A stretch of 5,790 bases of DNA, from the NCBI GenBank assembly GCA_013349725.1, contig DUZB01000302.1, positions 4,564 to 10,353 of the forward strand, written 5' to 3'. Below the pieces are notes generated by a model. That model had not been told where the DNA came from. It searched no databases and saw nothing but the letters and a program-made list of their open reading frames with translations. The DNA is from Deltaproteobacteria bacterium (GTDB lineage Bacteria; Desulfobacterota; DSM-4660; Desulfatiglandales; Desulfatiglandaceae). A program made the translations under genes and the position numbers. Shown here in pieces: positions 1 through 5,446 of the stretch; the stretch's first letter is position 1; every line of letters starts with the position of its first letter.

Positions 1-873
1 GAAATTTCAAAAATTCTCGCCGATGAGCAGGTGAATATAGAAACCATTTCCAGCACCATTCATCATGGCAGCAGATCTATTGAAATGATTCTCGATGTGG
101 AGGATGTGTCTGATCTGACAAGGCTGAAACATCGTATCATGTCCAAGAGCCGAGCATTGAACACGGATCTGGGATTTCAAAAACAGGAGGCATACCGAAA
201 GAACAAACGCCTGATTTTTTTCGATATGGACAGTACCCTGGTGGACATGGAAATCATCGATGAACTGGCCGACCGGGCAGGCGTGAAAAGAGAGGTAGCC
301 CGACTGACGGAAAAGGCCATGCGGGGGGACTTTGACTTCGAAGAATCTCTCATCCAGCGAGTGGCACTGCTCAAAGGGCTGGACCTGAGCGACTTAGAGG
401 CGGTGAGAGAAAGCATCCGTCTCTCCGAAGGCGTGGAGGAGCTGGTGGCCTCGCTAAGATGGCTGGGTTTCAAACTGGGCATCGTTACGGGGGGTTTTGA
501 TTATTTTGCCGAGCACCTGAAAGAGAAACTCGGTTTCGATTTTGCCCGCGCCAACAGGCTGGAAATCAAGCAGGGGGTCCTGACCGGAAAAGTTATCGGA
601 AAGATTATTGACGCCGCGGAAAAGGCCCGCATTGTCAGCCGGACAGCATGCGACCTTGGGGTCCCCATGGATCAGGTCGTAGTGGTGGGAGATGGATCAA
701 ACGACGCGCTCATGTTAGGCCAGGCCGGCCTCGGAATCGCCTACAACGCCAAAAAAGGATTGGATCAAATCGCCAATTTTTCCCTGGGACATGCCCGTTT
801 CACGCACATCTTTCATATCCTGGGCATCACACAGGAAGACATCGAAGATGCGGTTTCCTGCAAACAGCGATGA
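1..873 (+). CDS. serB: Phosphoserine phosphatase SerB with ACT domain, 5' end missing
   Basis: This enzyme hydrolyses O-phosphoserine to serine, the last step of the phosphorylated serine pathway, in the cytosol. The frame is open from base 1, so the true start lies upstream; the GTG at 31 is internal. The 290 visible residues (numbered from base 1) begin with the end of an ACT-like regulatory domain (about 1-55). A HAD-family phosphatase follows. Motif I is DMDSTLV, with nucleophile Asp75 and acid/base Asp77. The cap has the SerB-typical stretches EIIDELA and MRGDFDFEESL. Motif II is VTGGF (Thr163), the conserved Lys is in AEKA (Lys208), and motif III is GDGSNDALM (Asp231, Asp235). All catalytic residues are present, so it should be active. 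Motif II has Thr where many SerB have Ser, and motif III reads GSNDA where GANDL is common; both are mild variants. An ACT domain suggests amino-acid feedback, as known for related SerB proteins. The next plus-strand gene starts 114 bases on. Confidence 0.95.
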   Translation, partial: EISKILADEQVNIETISSTIHHGSRSIEMILDVEDVSDLTRLKHRIMSKSRALNTDLGFQKQEAYRKNKRLIFFDMDSTLVDMEIIDELADRAGVKREVARLTEKAMRGDFDFEESLIQRVALLKGLDLSDLEAVRESIRLSEGVEELVASLRWLGFKLGIVTGGFDYFAEHLKEKLGFDFARANRLEIKQGVLTGKVIGKIIDAAEKARIVSRTACDLGVPMDQVVVVGDGSNDALMLGQAGLGIAYNAKKGLDQIANFSLGHARFTHIFHILGITQEDIEDAVSCKQR

Positions 874-913
874 AAATACTCTGTACAAGAGTTCAAACGC
901 ATGCACAATTTGG

Positions 914-942
914 TTGATCCGAACCTTCCATCGGTTTATGCT
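914..942 (+). promoter_or_regulatory. Candidate sigma70-type promoter for the transporter gene
   Basis: A TTGATC box (914-919) and a TATGCT box (937-942) are separated by exactly 17 bases. Each matches the sigma70 consensus at four of six positions. The predicted transcription start, near 949, would give a leader of about 40 bases before the ATG at 988. This fits the 114-base gap after serB, but such matches also occur by chance and no operator is visible. Confidence 0.35.
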
Positions 943-987
943 CCCGCAGCAATTTTACGAAACCTGAACAAAAAGGGAAGACCATTC

Positions 988-1971
988 ATGAAAAAACGTC
1001 GTTTTCAGATAGACGGGACCGTCCTGTTTATCCTGCTTCTCATCCTGTCCGTGGCGCTCTCCTTTATATTTCCTGACCTGGGAGTGAAAGGAGGAATCCT
1101 GCACACCGAATATACAACCAAAGCAGCCGTCTTTATTATTTTCATTATTCAGGGATTGACGCTCCCTTTAGGCGAGTTACGGAAGGGTTTGGCCCAATTC
1201 AGGGTTCACGCCTCTATTCAGGCCTTTATCTTCCTGTTTCTGCCGGCTTTTATATACACCGGCCTCCTGTTTACGAGAAAACTTTTCCCATTTGACCTGG
1301 CTATTGGATTTCTCTTCCTCTCCATCGTTCCCACAACCATCTCCACCTCCGTGGTGTTCACCACTCAGGCCGGGGGCAACAGCTCCATCGCCCTGTTTAA
1401 TGCTTCTCTGTCCAACATTCTCGGGGTATTTCTTGTTCCCCTGTGGATTTCTTGGCAATTGGGGGGAAAGGTGGACATTCCCCCTGCCGGAGACCTTATT
1501 CTCAAAATCATGGTCATCGTCCTGCTCCCCTTTGTAATAGGACAGATTCTCAGAAACTGGCTGGCATGGTGGGCTGCGACCAGGAAGAAAAAACTCTCCA
1601 ACCTGAGCATGATGCTGATCCTGTTTATCGTGTACGCTACGTTCTGCTCCGCCGTCAAGAGTGATACCTGGGGGAAACTGGGCCTTGAGGAGATCGGAGT
1701 GATATTCCTTGCCACCTTGATTCTGCTGATTCTTGTGATGATTGCCGGCAGGCTGTGCTGGAAAGGATTAGGCTTTGGCAGGGAGGACGGGATTGCTTTC
1801 TTTTTCGGCGCAACCCAGAAGGCGCTATCTACCGGAATCCCCATGGGTCACGCGATCTTTGCGTCCACCGGACTGAATCTGGCCTTGATTCTCGTTCCCC
1901 TGATGCTGTACCATCCCCTGCAGTTGTTGCTGGGAAGCATCATTGTGGGACGTCTTTCAAGAAACAAATAG
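988..1971 (+). CDS. Bile acid:sodium symporter superfamily (BASS/YfeH-like) transporter
   Basis: This is a 327-residue inner-membrane protein of the BASS/SBF-like family, whose members cotransport organic anions or other metabolites with sodium. The substrate cannot be told from sequence. Hydrophobic segments run through almost the whole chain (about residues 11-30, 44-64, 74-95, 103-122, 136-157, 170-188, 206-222, 235-256 and 266-322), consistent with the usual ten-helix fold. Family-like motifs are the polar stretch VPTTISTSVVFTTQAGGNSS (114-133), NASLSNILGVFLVP (138-151) and GATQKALSTGIPMG (274-287); the last is characteristic of the YfeH-type branch. The frame is open further upstream (ATG at 901). 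I chose the ATG at 988 because AGGGAAG (974-980) sits 7 bases before it, the protein then begins with a basic MKKRR before the first helix, and the upstream 29 residues look non-coding. The stop is 7 bases from the end of the opposite-strand diguanylate cyclase gene. A metabolite exporter role is an equally possible reading. Confidence 0.85.
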   Translation: MKKRRFQIDGTVLFILLLILSVALSFIFPDLGVKGGILHTEYTTKAAVFIIFIIQGLTLPLGELRKGLAQFRVHASIQAFIFLFLPAFIYTGLLFTRKLFPFDLAIGFLFLSIVPTTISTSVVFTTQAGGNSSIALFNASLSNILGVFLVPLWISWQLGGKVDIPPAGDLILKIMVIVLLPFVIGQILRNWLAWWAATRKKKLSNLSMMLILFIVYATFCSAVKSDTWGKLGLEEIGVIFLATLILLILVMIAGRLCWKGLGFGREDGIAFFFGATQKALSTGIPMGHAIFASTGLNLALILVPLMLYHPLQLLLGSIIVGRLSRNK

Positions 1972-1978
1972 GAACCGT

Positions 1979-2902
1979 TCAGGCTTTCACGGATTTTCCG
2001 ATCTTTATCCCTGCCTCCATGGTTTTGTCTCCCCCGCTTCTCTTCGCCTCGTACATGGCCAGGTCCGCCCTCTTCATCAGGGACTCGGCCTCTTCTCCCT
2101 GACCGACCTGGGCGACTCCCAAGCTCAGAGTAACTCCCAGCCCGCCGGCCTTTTCTGAAGATATGCGGTAGGGGCACGCGGATTTGAATTCCTCCCTGAA
2201 CTTTTCAGCGACGGTTGAGGCGCTGGAAAGACCGGTTTCGGGAAGGATAATCACAAATTCATCTCCTCCATAGCGAAAAGCCGCGTCCGTTGCACGCAGA
2301 ATTTTCTGAGCCGTTTTCCCCACCAGATGCAGGATGGCATCCCCTTCAATATGCCCAAACTGATCGTTGCACTGCTTGAAGTTATCCAGATCAAGGACAA
2401 TAAGACTCAGCGGCCTATTGTAGCGTTCAGCCCGTTCCAGTTCTTTTGAAAGGATCGAGTGGAAGTGCCGGTGATTGAAAAGTCCGGTGAGTCCGTCCCT
2501 GATGGAAAGCTCCAGAAGCCGGGCTTCCATCTCATTTTTCAAAGTCAGGTCATGAAAGAAACCAACACTGCCGATCTCCTGTCCATCCTTATGGATCAGC
2601 GCAGCAGAGAGCCGTATGGGAACAGTTCGGCCGTCCTTGGTCGTAACGTCCACCTCAAAGCCCTCCAGTTTTCCCTCTCCCCCGTGCTCCGGGCTGTAGA
2701 TCAGTTTCTTGATACGACGAGCCAGTTTTTCCGGATGATAGATCTGGGTAATATGCAGCTTGCCAATCACCTCATCCATTGTGTAACCGATGAGCTTTTC
2801 AGCCGCCTTGTTAAAAATTACAACGGTCCCTTTCTGGTCGACCCCGATGATGCCATCAGGACAAAGCGGAATAATGTCTTCAAAAATATCCATTTGGACC
2901 AT
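1979..2902 (-). CDS. PAS-GGDEF diguanylate cyclase, soluble
   Basis: This 307-residue protein should make cyclic di-GMP from two GTP in the cytosol. An N-terminal PAS domain (about 1-122) includes the PAS-typical CPDGIIGVDQKGTVVIFN and a following IGSVGFFHDLT strand. It connects through a short helix (about 120-133) to a GGDEF domain (about 134-295). Visible motifs are DGLTGLFNHR (136-145), metal-binding DLDNFK with Asp171, the catalytic GGDEF at 212-216, and a typical late-domain motif ADLAMYEAKRSGGD (279-292). An RxxD inhibitory site is present (Arg203, Asp206) at the standard five-residue distance from GGDEF, so product inhibition is expected. There is no membrane helix or signal peptide; the PAS domain must sense something inside the cell, ligand unknown. 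The start is set by AGGAGG (2908-2913), 5 bases before the ATG; Met4 would be too far. It lies 64 bases downstream of the zinc-ribbon gene and is probably co-transcribed with it. Confidence 0.93.
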   Translation of the reverse strand: MVQMDIFEDIIPLCPDGIIGVDQKGTVVIFNKAAEKLIGYTMDEVIGKLHITQIYHPEKLARRIKKLIYSPEHGGEGKLEGFEVDVTTKDGRTVPIRLSAALIHKDGQEIGSVGFFHDLTLKNEMEARLLELSIRDGLTGLFNHRHFHSILSKELERAERYNRPLSLIVLDLDNFKQCNDQFGHIEGDAILHLVGKTAQKILRATDAAFRYGGDEFVIILPETGLSSASTVAEKFREEFKSACPYRISSEKAGGLGVTLSLGVAQVGQGEEAESLMKRADLAMYEAKRSGGDKTMEAGIKIGKSVKA

Positions 2903-2966
2903 GGTATCCTCCTGAGTTTCACTCCCTGAAATCGTATCTTACAACGATCAGCAATGGCCAATTCCC

Positions 2967-3395
2967 TTAACGGTTACAGGCAAGTATACGGGTTTCGCTT
3001 GAAAAAACAACGGTCATTTTCTGAAAAGAAACAGACGTGACAAATCCCCTGCCAAAGGTCTTATGTTCGAGAACATCTTCTACCTTGAACGACCCTGATA
3101 TGCTGTAGGGTACGGATTCCTTCCGACCAAATTTTCCAGAGAGCGCCTCAAATTCCGATGAACTCCCCATTTTTCCGGCCTCCGGATTTTTCTTTATGAC
3201 CTTCTCCTTCTTCCCGGGAGTTTTTTTCCTGTCGGGGTGGTATTTATGCTCACTGCCGCATGTAAGACATTTGACCTTTTTCACGATTCCGTCCATGCCA
3301 TGGAAAACCACAACATGCTTCAGCTCCATTTTGCATCTCGTGCAGGTTGTCATCATATTCTGAGCAACGGGCGTTCTGTTCTTATCGTTTATCAT
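2967..3395 (-). CDS. Small zinc-ribbon protein with basic linker and Tudor-like C-terminus
   Basis: I cannot name a gene for this 142-residue protein. Two cysteine pairs, CTRC (Cys18, Cys21) and CLTC (Cys43, Cys46), 21 residues apart, form a clear four-cysteine zinc ribbon. The linker (about 50-75) is rich in Lys and Arg. The C-terminal 45 residues (about 98-142) contain a hydrophobic/glycine pattern, VLEHKTFGRGFVTSV followed by MTVVFSSETRIL. That resembles the small Tudor-like barrels at the C-terminus of UvrD/PcrA helicases or in CarD-type proteins, which bind RNA polymerase or nucleic acid. A nucleic-acid or polymerase-associated role is therefore a guess from architecture, not a demonstrated function. 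The ATG at 3395 has AAGGA about 6 bases upstream. Met14 or Met15, just before the first CxxC, is an alternative start with no good ribosome site but better placed relative to the predicted promoter. The diguanylate cyclase gene follows 64 bases downstream on the same strand. Confidence 0.75.
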   Translation of the reverse strand: MINDKNRTPVAQNMMTTCTRCKMELKHVVVFHGMDGIVKKVKCLTCGSEHKYHPDRKKTPGKKEKVIKKNPEAGKMGSSSEFEALSGKFGRKESVPYSISGSFKVEDVLEHKTFGRGFVTSVSFQKMTVVFSSETRILACNR

Positions 3396-3404
3396 TCTTT
3401 TCCT

Positions 3405-3432
3405 TGTATATGTTTTCTTCTAAAGTTTTCAA
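3405..3432 (-). promoter_or_regulatory. Candidate sigma70-type promoter for the zinc-ribbon/diguanylate cyclase pair
   Basis: Read on the minus strand, TTGAAA (3432-3427, five of six consensus bases) and TATACA (3410-3405, four of six) are separated by 16 bases of A/T-rich sequence. The position fits transcription of the zinc-ribbon gene. The predicted start, near 3398, would leave almost no leader before the ATG at 3395 and would cut into its ribosome site. So either the promoter is slightly different or translation begins at the internal Met14/15. Confidence 0.4.
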
Positions 3433-3446
3433 GATAATAGTTTTGG

Positions 3447-3523
3447 GGACGCAGATTTCCCCAAATATGCGCAGAGCTTTTTGAAAATAAAAAATCAGAG
3501 AAAATCCGCTTTGATCCGCGTCC
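3447..3523. repeat. Intergenic element with imperfect 10-base terminal inverted repeats
   Basis: The 77-base segment begins with GGACGCAGAT (3447-3456) and ends with ATCCGCGTCC (3514-3523); these ends are reverse complements at nine of ten positions. Inside are further related hexamers: CGCAGA at 3450 and 3470 on the plus strand and ATCCGC at 3504 and 3514, mostly 10 or 20 bases apart. The centre (about 3476-3495) is a T-run followed by an A-run that can fold back. The left end also takes part in a separate hairpin, TTTGGGG (3442-3448) with CCCCAAA (3459-3465). There is no coding capacity. It fills most of the 140-base gap between the membrane-protein gene and the zinc-ribbon gene. It looks like a small palindromic repeat of the REP or MITE type, but only one copy is visible, so the repetitive nature is inferred. 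It could also shape the 3' end of the liv-side transcript. Confidence 0.5.
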
Positions 3524-3535
3524 AAATTCCTTTTC

Positions 3536-4138
3536 TTACTTGGAAGAGCTCTGAACCGAACCTGCATTTTCCTTATTGGCCGAACCACCGGGCCATTCAT
3601 GATCATACACGGACATAAGGAACACCGAGGCCAGAGGTTGTGTGAAAAGCCATGCAATAAAGACGGTTCCCCCAAGGGCCGAAATCCCGATAAAAAGGAT
3701 AAAGACCACCACCTGGTCGCCGATCTTCCCCTTGGCGGTCATCCTGTAACTCTCTTTAACCGCCTCTGTCAATGACAATCCTCGATCCGTCATGAGAGGC
3801 AACATGTAGAGACAGAGATAGGAGGCGGCCAGAGCAACGAGAATCCCTGGCAGAACGAGAAACATAAACCCGATAAAAACGGCAAACAAGACAACGATAC
3901 CGAATCCCAGCAAAGGGAAAAAAAGACTCATCTGTGAAAACAGATCCTGGATTTTAGGTTTACGTTTCTCCCTCAGCATGAGGAGAACAGACTGAAAATA
4001 TCCGGCCATGAGAACCGGCGTGAGGATTCCAAAGGTCGCCAGGCATGCCAGCGACATGACCAGAGTCATCAGAATCAACGGTGCGATAAATTCCAGTGTC
4101 AGTTCCCACGTCCTGGTAAAATGTTTTTTGAAATCCAT
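3536..4138 (-). CDS. Small multi-helix inner-membrane protein of unknown function
   Basis: This is a 200-residue integral membrane protein. Strongly hydrophobic stretches lie at about residues 14-36, 38-55, 72-95, 97-116 and 142-178, giving roughly five or six helices. The C-terminal tail (about 180-200) is polar, Gly/Ser/Asn-rich and probably cytoplasmic or disordered. The central motif YMLPLMTDRGLSLTEAVKES (111-130) is the most conserved-looking part. It is reminiscent of the uncharacterised DUF4013/DUF975 and glycerophosphodiesterase-membrane-domain-like proteins, where a similar 'LPL(M)xDRGLxxxEA' segment follows a helix. That family link is from memory and not firm. The frame is open to a TTG at 4165 overlapping the previous stop, but I chose the ATG at 4138 because GGAGG (4149-4153) lies 10 bases upstream. 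It starts 23 bases after the methyltransferase stop and so is likely the last gene of the liv-side transcript. No catalytic motif is visible. Confidence 0.75.
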   Translation of the reverse strand: MDFKKHFTRTWELTLEFIAPLILMTLVMSLACLATFGILTPVLMAGYFQSVLLMLREKRKPKIQDLFSQMSLFFPLLGFGIVVLFAVFIGFMFLVLPGILVALAASYLCLYMLPLMTDRGLSLTEAVKESYRMTAKGKIGDQVVVFILFIGISALGGTVFIAWLFTQPLASVFLMSVYDHEWPGGSANKENAGSVQSSSK

Positions 4139-4161
4139 GACTATCGCCCCTCCTTTTTGAG

Positions 4162-4719
4162 TCAACCATTGGGAATTTTTCTAAAGACCGCCGCCCTGCC
4201 AAAACGAACCTCGGGTCTCTCGTCCAGTATCAGACCCGATTCTTCGGCAATACGGATGCTTTTCTCAAACGCTTTTGCGGTTACATGAAACGGAGGTTCA
4301 ATCATCATGAATCGCCCCTCCTTCCCCAGGCTATCTCGAACCTGCCCCATGAACCCGGGGCCATCCGGGACTTCATGAACCATATAAAAGGCTAAAATAA
4401 ATTGGGCCTCCACGTTCAAACCAAAAACTTCCCCGTCCGCCAGGTGCGGCTGTATACGGCTCTCAAGCCCTTGCTTTTTTGCCCTTCTCATAACTCCGTC
4501 AAGCATTTTCTGCTGAATATCCAAGGCAATAACCCTGCCGGTCCGACCGACCATGCCTGCCAGACCCAGCGCATTGAATCCCAGGCCGCAACCGATATCC
4601 ACGACAGTCATTCCGGGGTAAACATACCTGCCGAAAAGCTTTTTGGGGTTGTGCACCCATGTGCGCAGACGATGGTCAAAGGTGTAGGCCAGCCACCAGG
4701 GGCAGACGTGCTCACGCAT
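4162..4719 (-). CDS. Class I SAM-dependent methyltransferase, small
   Basis: This 185-residue cytosolic protein has a Rossmann-type methyltransferase fold. Motif I, VVDIGCGLGFNALGLA (39-54), binds S-adenosylmethionine. The acidic residue ending strand 2 is in VIALDIQQKML (63-73, Asp67). An LADGEVFG segment (93-100) probably supplies the adenine-side contact. AFYMVHEVPD (110-119) matches the motif-IV region, and GRFMMIEPPFH (135-145) the post-motif strand. The N-terminus has the unusual CPWWLAYTFDHRLRTW (6-21), which I associate with a subgroup of uncharacterised anaerobe methyltransferases similar to the UbiE/arsenite type. It lacks the cysteines expected of an arsenite methyltransferase. The substrate is unknown. 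The gene begins 7 bases after the livF stop, and its ribosome site overlaps the end of livF, so translation is probably coupled. The membrane-protein gene follows 23 bases later. The chain is short for the fold but complete through the last strand. Confidence 0.87.
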   Translation of the reverse strand: MREHVCPWWLAYTFDHRLRTWVHNPKKLFGRYVYPGMTVVDIGCGLGFNALGLAGMVGRTGRVIALDIQQKMLDGVMRRAKKQGLESRIQPHLADGEVFGLNVEAQFILAFYMVHEVPDGPGFMGQVRDSLGKEGRFMMIEPPFHVTAKAFEKSIRIAEESGLILDERPEVRFGRAAVFRKIPNG

Positions 4720-4724
4720 AAGTA

Positions 4725-4736
4725 CCTTATCCTCCT
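4725..4736 (-). promoter_or_regulatory. Ribosome binding region of the methyltransferase, embedded in the end of livF
   Basis: On the minus strand AGGAGG (4736-4731) lies in the last Gly-Gly codons of livF, 11 bases from the methyltransferase ATG. AAGG (4728-4725) overlaps the livF TAA and is 5 bases from that ATG. Either could serve; both tie initiation of the methyltransferase to ribosomes finishing livF. Confidence 0.6.
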
Positions 4737-5446
4737 AAATAGGCTTTCTTTACCTCAGGGTTCGTAAGGAGATCGGCGGAGGGACCTTCCAGCGCCAGAT
4801 TCCCGTTTTCGAGCACATAACCCCGCTGAGCAAATTTGAGCGCGGATCGTGCATTCTGTTCCACCAGCAGGATGGCCGTTTTCTCCGCATGGTTAATGTC
4901 TCTTAATGCGTCAAACACGACAATCATGAGCAGGGGCGCCAGTCCCATGGACGGCTCGTCCAGGAGCATGACCCGTCTCCCGCTCACAAAGGCTCGCCCG
5001 ATGGCCAACATCTGTTGCTCACCCCCGCTCAATGTCCCGGCTTTTTGATGGATGCGTTCGTGCAGCCTCGGAAAGATGGAAAATACCTTTGTCAGATCCT
5101 TACCTATTGCTTCCCGATCTTTCCTCGCAAAAGAAGCCAGCGTCAGGTTTTCTTTCACCGTCAGGTTCCCGAACAGACGTCGACCTTCGGGAACATGCGA
5201 AATCCCCAGCTCACTCACAACGCGGTCTGCAGGATACTTGAGCAGGTCCCTGCCGCCACAGGTCATTACGGTCCCTTCATCTACCGGAATCAGACGGGAT
5301 ATGGCCATCAGGGAGGTGCTTTTACCGGCCCCGTTTGCCCCGATAATAGTCACTATCTCGCCCTCATTCAAATGAAAGGATACCTTGTGAAGCGCCCGAA
5401 TCTTTTCGTAGGACACCTGGAGATTTTCCACGTTGAGTAGCATCAT
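4727..5446 (-). CDS. livF: Branched-chain amino acid-type ABC transporter ATP-binding protein LivF
   Basis: This 239-residue cytoplasmic ATPase should power an inner-membrane importer of the branched-chain amino acid (HAAT) class, paired with LivG. Visible motifs are Walker A GANGAGKST (36-44), signature LSGGEQQMLAIGRA (139-152), Walker B VMLLDEP (159-165) followed by SMGLAP, and LLVEQN (193-198) in place of the H-loop histidine. The segment HVPEGRRLFGNLTVKENL (84-101) and the VEQN variant are normal for LivF and separate it from LivG. Length is typical. The start is an ATG at 5446 that overlaps the livG stop as ATGA. A second ATG follows directly, and GAGG/GGAGG sites 7 and 4 bases before the respective starts make either usable. 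Related transporters in anaerobes also carry amides, urea or aromatic acids, so the substrate is not fixed. The permeases and binding protein are presumably upstream, outside the window. Confidence 0.95.
   Translation of the reverse strand: MMLLNVENLQVSYEKIRALHKVSFHLNEGEIVTIIGANGAGKSTSLMAISRLIPVDEGTVMTCGGRDLLKYPADRVVSELGISHVPEGRRLFGNLTVKENLTLASFARKDREAIGKDLTKVFSIFPRLHERIHQKAGTLSGGEQQMLAIGRAFVSGRRVMLLDEPSMGLAPLLMIVVFDALRDINHAEKTAILLVEQNARSALKFAQRGYVLENGNLALEGPSADLLTNPEVKKAYLGG

Noticed and set aside
878..892. Small hairpin ACTCT-GTACA-AGAGT just after the serB stop
   Set aside because: The stem is only five pairs and no T-run follows, so it does not qualify as an intrinsic terminator.
901..987. 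Upstream start (ATG at 901) for the transporter, adding 29 residues
   Set aside because: There is no ribosome site near 901, the added residues look non-coding, and ATG 988 has a well-spaced AGGGAAG.
1365..1844. 159-codon open frame on the minus strand inside the transporter gene
   Set aside because: It is antisense to a membrane protein with clear family motifs; the long frame reflects codon bias of the real gene.
2459..2929. 156-codon open frame on the plus strand opposite the diguanylate cyclase gene
   Set aside because: It is the antisense shadow of a strongly supported PAS-GGDEF gene; its translation has no domain-like pattern and there is no ribosome site.
2931..2948. ATCGT/ACGAT inverted repeat upstream of the diguanylate cyclase gene as an operator
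   Set aside because: Five bases per arm with an 8-base loop is expected by chance; there is no supporting promoter in the 64-base gap.
3442..3465. TTTGGGG/CCCCAAA hairpin as a terminator of the liv-side transcript
   Set aside because: On the minus strand it is followed by AAAACTATTATC rather than a T-run, and it overlaps the larger inverted-repeat element. It is kept only as part of that element.
4139..4165. TTG start at 4165 for the membrane protein, overlapping the methyltransferase stop
   Set aside because: A rare start codon without a suitable ribosome site is less likely than ATG 4138 with GGAGG upstream.
5015..5440. 141-codon open frame on the plus strand opposite livF
   Set aside because: It lies wholly antisense to a confident ABC ATPase gene and its protein has no recognisable motif or hydrophobic pattern.
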